Assembly (NCBI GenBank): GCA_964058845.1
Contig: CAXKVR010000671.1
Span: 43,344-107,343, forward strand
DNA length: 64,000 nucleotides
Direction: 5' to 3'
DNA from: Carex sylvatica
Lineage: Eukaryota > Streptophyta > Magnoliopsida > Poales > Cyperaceae
Position 1 is the first letter of the stretch; the number at the start of each line of letters is the position of its first letter. The notes under the pieces are model-generated. The model saw only the letters and a program-made list of their open reading frames with translations. It made no database searches and had not been told where the DNA came from. Positions 60,181 through 64,000 of this stretch are shown here, piece by piece. A program made the position numbers and the translations under genes.

Positions 60181-60600
60181 TACAGAGATGGGATATGGTA
60201 CATTGCAATGCATAAGTATTTTTGTGCATTGAACGATAAATCACCAATTCAAAGTTCAAATGACCGATCCAAACCGTTCATTTTTTTCTCCATATTAATA
60301 TGTGCTCAGAACCAAATTTTACATTTTTTTGAATTGTTTTACTATTTATTAAGCCACTTTGAAAACCACTGATCCAACAGTAACAGTAAAATCAAAAAGC
60401 ACCATTGCATCAGCGATTTTTAAAGTGGCTTAATAAATAGTAAAAAAAATTCAAAAAAATATAAAATTTGGTCTCCAAGCACATATTAATATGGAGAACA
60501 AGATGAACGGTTTTGATCGGTCATTTAGACTCGATCTGAATCCGATGATTTATGGTCCAATACACAAAAATACCTATGCATTGCAATGTACCATAGCCCA

Positions 60601-60618
<18 letters not shown>
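60181..60618. mobile_element. Snapback MITE bounded by TA/CT microsatellites
   Basis: Left TACAGAGATGGGATATGG and right CCATAGCCCATCTCTCTC are reverse complements and the arms pair around a centre near 60385. Inner blocks (CTCCATATTAATATGTGCT, CTATTTATTAAG) match the arms of 32553-33032. The right end runs straight into (CT)n(TA)n. Confidence 0.88.
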
Positions 60619-60648
<30 letters not shown>

Positions 60649-60653
60649 TATAT
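60619..60653. repeat. (TA)n microsatellite between two MITEs
   Basis: About 17 TA units with one TG, separating the elements at 60181-60618 and 60654-61090. Confidence 0.9.
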
Positions 60654-61074
60654 GAGTAAAACTAGGGTGTTCTTCAGCTCACTAAGGTGTTTGGTGAGCT
60701 TAACTTCAAAATATATTATATCGGTTTCAAATGACAAATTCAAGCCGTTGAAATCCATGTACTTCACAAGTGATGAATTTACATGCAAAATTTTTAAGTT
60801 TTCGAATTGTTTCAGTATATAGTCAAGCGGTCAAAATTAGAAGGTTTATAAATTAATTTAAGTGCATTCATTTTTTGAATATTTTTTGAACATTTTTTGA
60901 CCACTTGACTTTATACAAAATTAATTCTAAATTCTAAAAAATTTACATGTAAATTCATCACTTGTGAAATACATAGATTTCAACGGCTTTGATTTATCGT
61001 TTGAAACTGATATAATATATTTTGGAGTTAAGCTCACCAAACACCTTGGTGAGCTTAAGAAAACCCTAGTTTTA

Positions 61075-61090
<16 letters not shown>
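60654..61090. mobile_element. Snapback MITE, GAGTAAAACTAGGGT ends
   Basis: The left end GAGTAAAACTAGGGTG pairs with the right end CCCTAGTTTTACTC, and arms pair around a centre near 60870. It carries TGGTGAGCTTAA and TTTCAACGG motifs shared with 19463-19859. The right end again grades into (CT)n(TA)n. Confidence 0.88.
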
Positions 61091-61104
<14 letters not shown>

Positions 61105-61105
<1 letters not shown>

Positions 61106-61350
61106 GGGCCGCAGATTGGCTCTGCGGTCCACTCAAAATGAGGCCGCAGAGCCAATGTGCGGTCTGAATAAAGATGAAATTTCTTCAAAACAGAGGTGTT
61201 TGGAATTTTTTTTATTAAGGTATATTAAAAAATTTCGACAATATCAGTCTAGCAACTCCGAAATATTCAAGTAATAAAATTTCAGCATTCTAACTAAAAT
61301 TCTTAATTTGTAACGGTGCCAAATTTGCGGTAGATTTACGAATTGTTTCT
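61105..61350 (+). mobile_element. Transposon-end fragment, GGCCGCAGATTGG family
   Basis: It begins right after the TA tract and contains the hairpin GGCCGCAGATTGGCTCTGCGG with GGCCGCAGAGCCAATGTGCGG. Sequence after it (TCTGAATAAAGATGAAATTT) matches the fragment at 12170-12540 on the minus strand. The other end was not found. Confidence 0.5.
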
Positions 61351-61913
61351 AATCGATCGACCCCAATCCCAGGCGGTAGCAAAACAAATTAAATTGACAT
61401 ATTCGAGTGTTTATGGAAAAGAAATATTAAATTTGAATTGAAGTAAGAAAAAAAAATTAGGAATTCATGTCTATTATAGATAGATTTTTTTATTTTGAAA
61501 GGTTAGTGGCTTTAAATGTCTACTAATGATTTTGTTGATACAAAAATAAATTACAACGAGTCAAATAACTATTCTTTCTAGATCTAAACTCATTTATTAT
61601 CATGAAATCTTGTAAATTACTCTAATCATCTAATCTTAGATATCTACTTTTAAACGCCTTATTACCCTTTTCTCCATCTCTTTTCACGATCGCATCCACT
61701 TTCGCCCAATAGCTGCCGCGCTTTGACGACCGAATTTGCTCACCGCCGTGCTCTGACCGAGATGGAGGTAGTAAAGGCTCTACGCTTCGAGGTCCACGAT
61801 ACCGTGCTCTCAGCTCCAGTCGGCTCCCTCCCCTCTCCCTCATTCTTCTCCCCGTTCAACGAGTACAGATGAGAGGGAGGGAAAGATATCGCTATATCAA
61901 AGGTAGGACTAAA
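61351..61913. other. No recognised gene; GC-richer patch near 61690-61860
   Basis: 61622-61843 has a minus-strand open frame that is arginine-rich and unrecognised. The GC-richer patch may be a gene leader or captured fragment beside the CACTA element. Confidence 0.4.
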
Positions 61914-63447
61914 CACTAGTGGAGAAACTGAAATTAGAATTGGTTATTACCAAACACCGATACTAATATCTATCTGAATCGGTTAATTTCAAAAAATCAA
62001 TCCTAAAAATTATCAGGATCGGTTATTATAAACAACCAAACCTAATGTATGCACATTGGACAGTTGTTTATAATAACCGATCCTAATACTATCATGATCG
62101 GTTATATAAAAAATCGATCCTAATATGTGCACAATTAGGATCGGTTCTTTATAATAACCGACCCTGATAGTTTTTAGGATTAGTTATTATAAAAAATCGA
62201 TCCAAATGTGCATACATTAGGATAAAAAAAAGAATTAGGATCGGTTATTTTAGACAACCGATCCTATTTTTATTTTTTATCCTAATGTATGCACAATAGG
62301 ATCGGTTGTATAAAATAATCGATTCTAATAGTATTAGGATCGGTTATTATAAAAAACCGATCCTGATTGTTTTTAAGTTCAGTTTTTTGAATTAATCGAT
62401 CCTAATAACTCTTTTTTTTATTACATTTGGTGCTAGGGTTTTTATTTTAATTTTCCGCCTCTGGTTAGCCAAAATTTAACCCTCAACTCTCCATCTCTCT
62501 CTCTGTCTCCATCTCTCCCTCTCAAAGCCGGTCTCTCCCTCTCTGGAGGGTCTCCCCACTGCCTCCGGCTCTCTGTCTCCGGCTCTCCCTCTCATTCTTC
62601 GCTCCTCCAAAGCCGTCTCTCTCTCATTCTCCGACATGTTATTTTTCTTATTAGTATTCTTTTCATAGCACTAATCAGAGTATATAGGAAATCAGTGCTT
62701 CTTTGCAATTTCACCTTAATTTCTTCATTTGTTTAGGAAGGTAATGTTATAGCTCCTGTAGTTACTGATTTGAGATCCAGAGACAACACTGAACAAGAGA
62801 GGAGGGAGGCGATAAAGTGAGGTCAACAATAGATTATGAGGCTGGTTAGGATTTTTCTTCTTCTGTTTTTGTTTGAACAAACTTGAGTCTTTGTTCCATT
62901 AGATATGATTTGGTAATAAAGTGAGGTCAACAATAGATCATTTATTGCCTAATATAAATTCCGTTGCTAAGCAATTTTTTATGGTTGTGCTATGAAATAT
63001 TGGTGGTTTCATTGATAATGATCTCGAGTAATATCTTTTTATCCTGATATGTAATATTAAATTTTTTGAATTTAAATTTCTTGTTATAATATGTAATGCA
63101 TTATATCTGGATTCACAAAATGTTGGTTCTAGAAAAAAGAAAAAGAAATTAGGTTCGGTTGTTTCAAATAACCGATCATAATTAGTACTATTAGGATCAG
63201 TTATTGTAAACAACCGATCCTAATTTTTTTTAACACCAATTATGACTGGTTGTTTAAAATAACTGATCATAATAGTACTAATTAGGATCAGTTATTTGAA
63301 ACAACCAATCCTAATTCAAACTTTTAGGATCAGTTGTTTAACTAATTCAGATTAGTTTCGTATTAATAACGCCCGGATCAGGATCAGTTAAATTCCGATC
63401 CTAATGTGCGTAAATAACCGATCCTAATTCTATTTTTTTCACTAGTG
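61914..63447. mobile_element. Non-autonomous CACTA (EnSpm) element, 1534 bp
   Basis: Both ends carry CACTAGTG inverted repeats, with a 3-bp target duplication AAA on each side (61911-61913 and 63448-63450). Both subterminal zones are packed with direct and inverted copies of AGGATCGGTTATT, the array type bound by TNPA-like proteins in this superfamily. The interior has no transposase. It holds a CT-rich, GC-richer patch (62450-62640) that looks like a captured gene leader, and a 23-bp direct repeat ATAAAGTGAGGTCAACAATA (about 62811 and 62919). Confidence 0.93.
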
Positions 63448-63450
63448 AAA

Positions 63451-64000
63451 AGAGATGAGAAAGACGAAATAAAAAAGTGTGGAAGAGTGAGGAAAAAGTG
63501 ACGACAGCGGCTATTGATGACAATTATGGACAGCGGTTATGGTTATTTCCTCTCTTTTTTTCACTTGAGAGAAAAGGGCAAAAAACGGACCGATATAATA
63601 CCCCATTATAGATAGATACCATACAAAGATTTATATAATCACGTCAAATTCAAAAAATCAGAATGTCGTCAATCCAAATCGTCCAACATTTCTGACAGCT
63701 TTCTAAACTCAAACTAATAATGTTATTTATTACTCGACTAATTAATAATGTTATTACAATTTACAAATTGGTGGACAAGTGACTACAAAATCGATATAGC
63801 ATGCATTTCCTTAAAGAAAGAAAATAATAAAAAATAATGACAAGAACCGCATGACATGCTTAGGATTGCCGAGGAGGAAAGTTAAATTAAAGCATTGCCT
63901 GATTAATTGGAAACAGTAAACAAAATCAACTCGTCTCATAGTATTAAATTTGTAATTAATTGAGTCTTGGGAGATTCTTCATCCCGTTGTAGGAATTTGG
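63451..64000. other. No gene seen
   Basis: AT-rich right edge of the window without a recognisable gene or repeat. Confidence 0.5.

Overview
The window looks like nuclear DNA from a flowering plant. It is very AT-rich, it holds spliced genes of plant families (an F-box/kelch gene resembling Arabidopsis HAWAIIAN SKIRT, and a plant-type C2-domain gene), and it is crowded with plant transposons: snapback MITEs, hAT, CACTA, Mutator-like and Tourist-like elements and a LINE with RT and zf-RVT. I cannot name the species. No rRNA, CRISPR array, bacterial operon or intact LTR retrotransposon was seen. All identifications come from reading the sequence and from memory of the families; no search was run.

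Layout. 1-514 is an inverted relative of 58867-59237. 990-3230 holds a 1.17-kb foldback element, a small MITE and an isolated GC-rich leader-like island. A direct repeat then dominates: A (about 4030-8120, F-box copy 1), X (8.1-15.6 kb, gene-free TE debris), B (15.64-24.0 kb), A' (about 24250-28260, F-box copy 2), X' (28.3-42.4 kb), B' (42.4-51.18 kb). The order A-X-B-A'-X'-B' is what one tandem duplication of a roughly 20-kb unit, with later transposon insertions, would leave. 52069-53238 is a two-exon C2-domain gene with a Tourist-type MITE in its 5' flank. 55.56-56.40 kb is a three-copy, 280-bp tandem repeat. 57.6-58.9 kb is a broken multi-exon gene fragment of transposon type. 60.2-61.3 kb has MITEs abutting at TA microsatellites, and 61914-63447 is a complete non-autonomous CACTA element.

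Genes. Only three loci look like intact host genes: the two HWS-like F-box genes on the minus strand (427 and 418 aa, about 95% identical by eye) and the C2-domain gene on the minus strand (231 aa after splicing). Both F-box genes keep a 5'-UTR intron, but copy 2 has an insertion in its leader, lacks the copy-1 TATA box and has a changed upstream ORF, so it may be expressed differently.

Most interesting content. Because B and B' are paralogous, each serves as the empty-site control for the other. Several insertions can therefore be placed with target-site duplications and preintegration sites: a hAT element in B, a LINE and a poly(A)-ended retro-insertion in B', a 420-bp MITE in B', and a 211-bp MITE family inserted independently, in opposite orientation, into each block. 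I found no evidence of a wholly new gene system. The noteworthy material is this nested chronology and the MITEs that carry (TA)n/(GA)n microsatellites at their ends.
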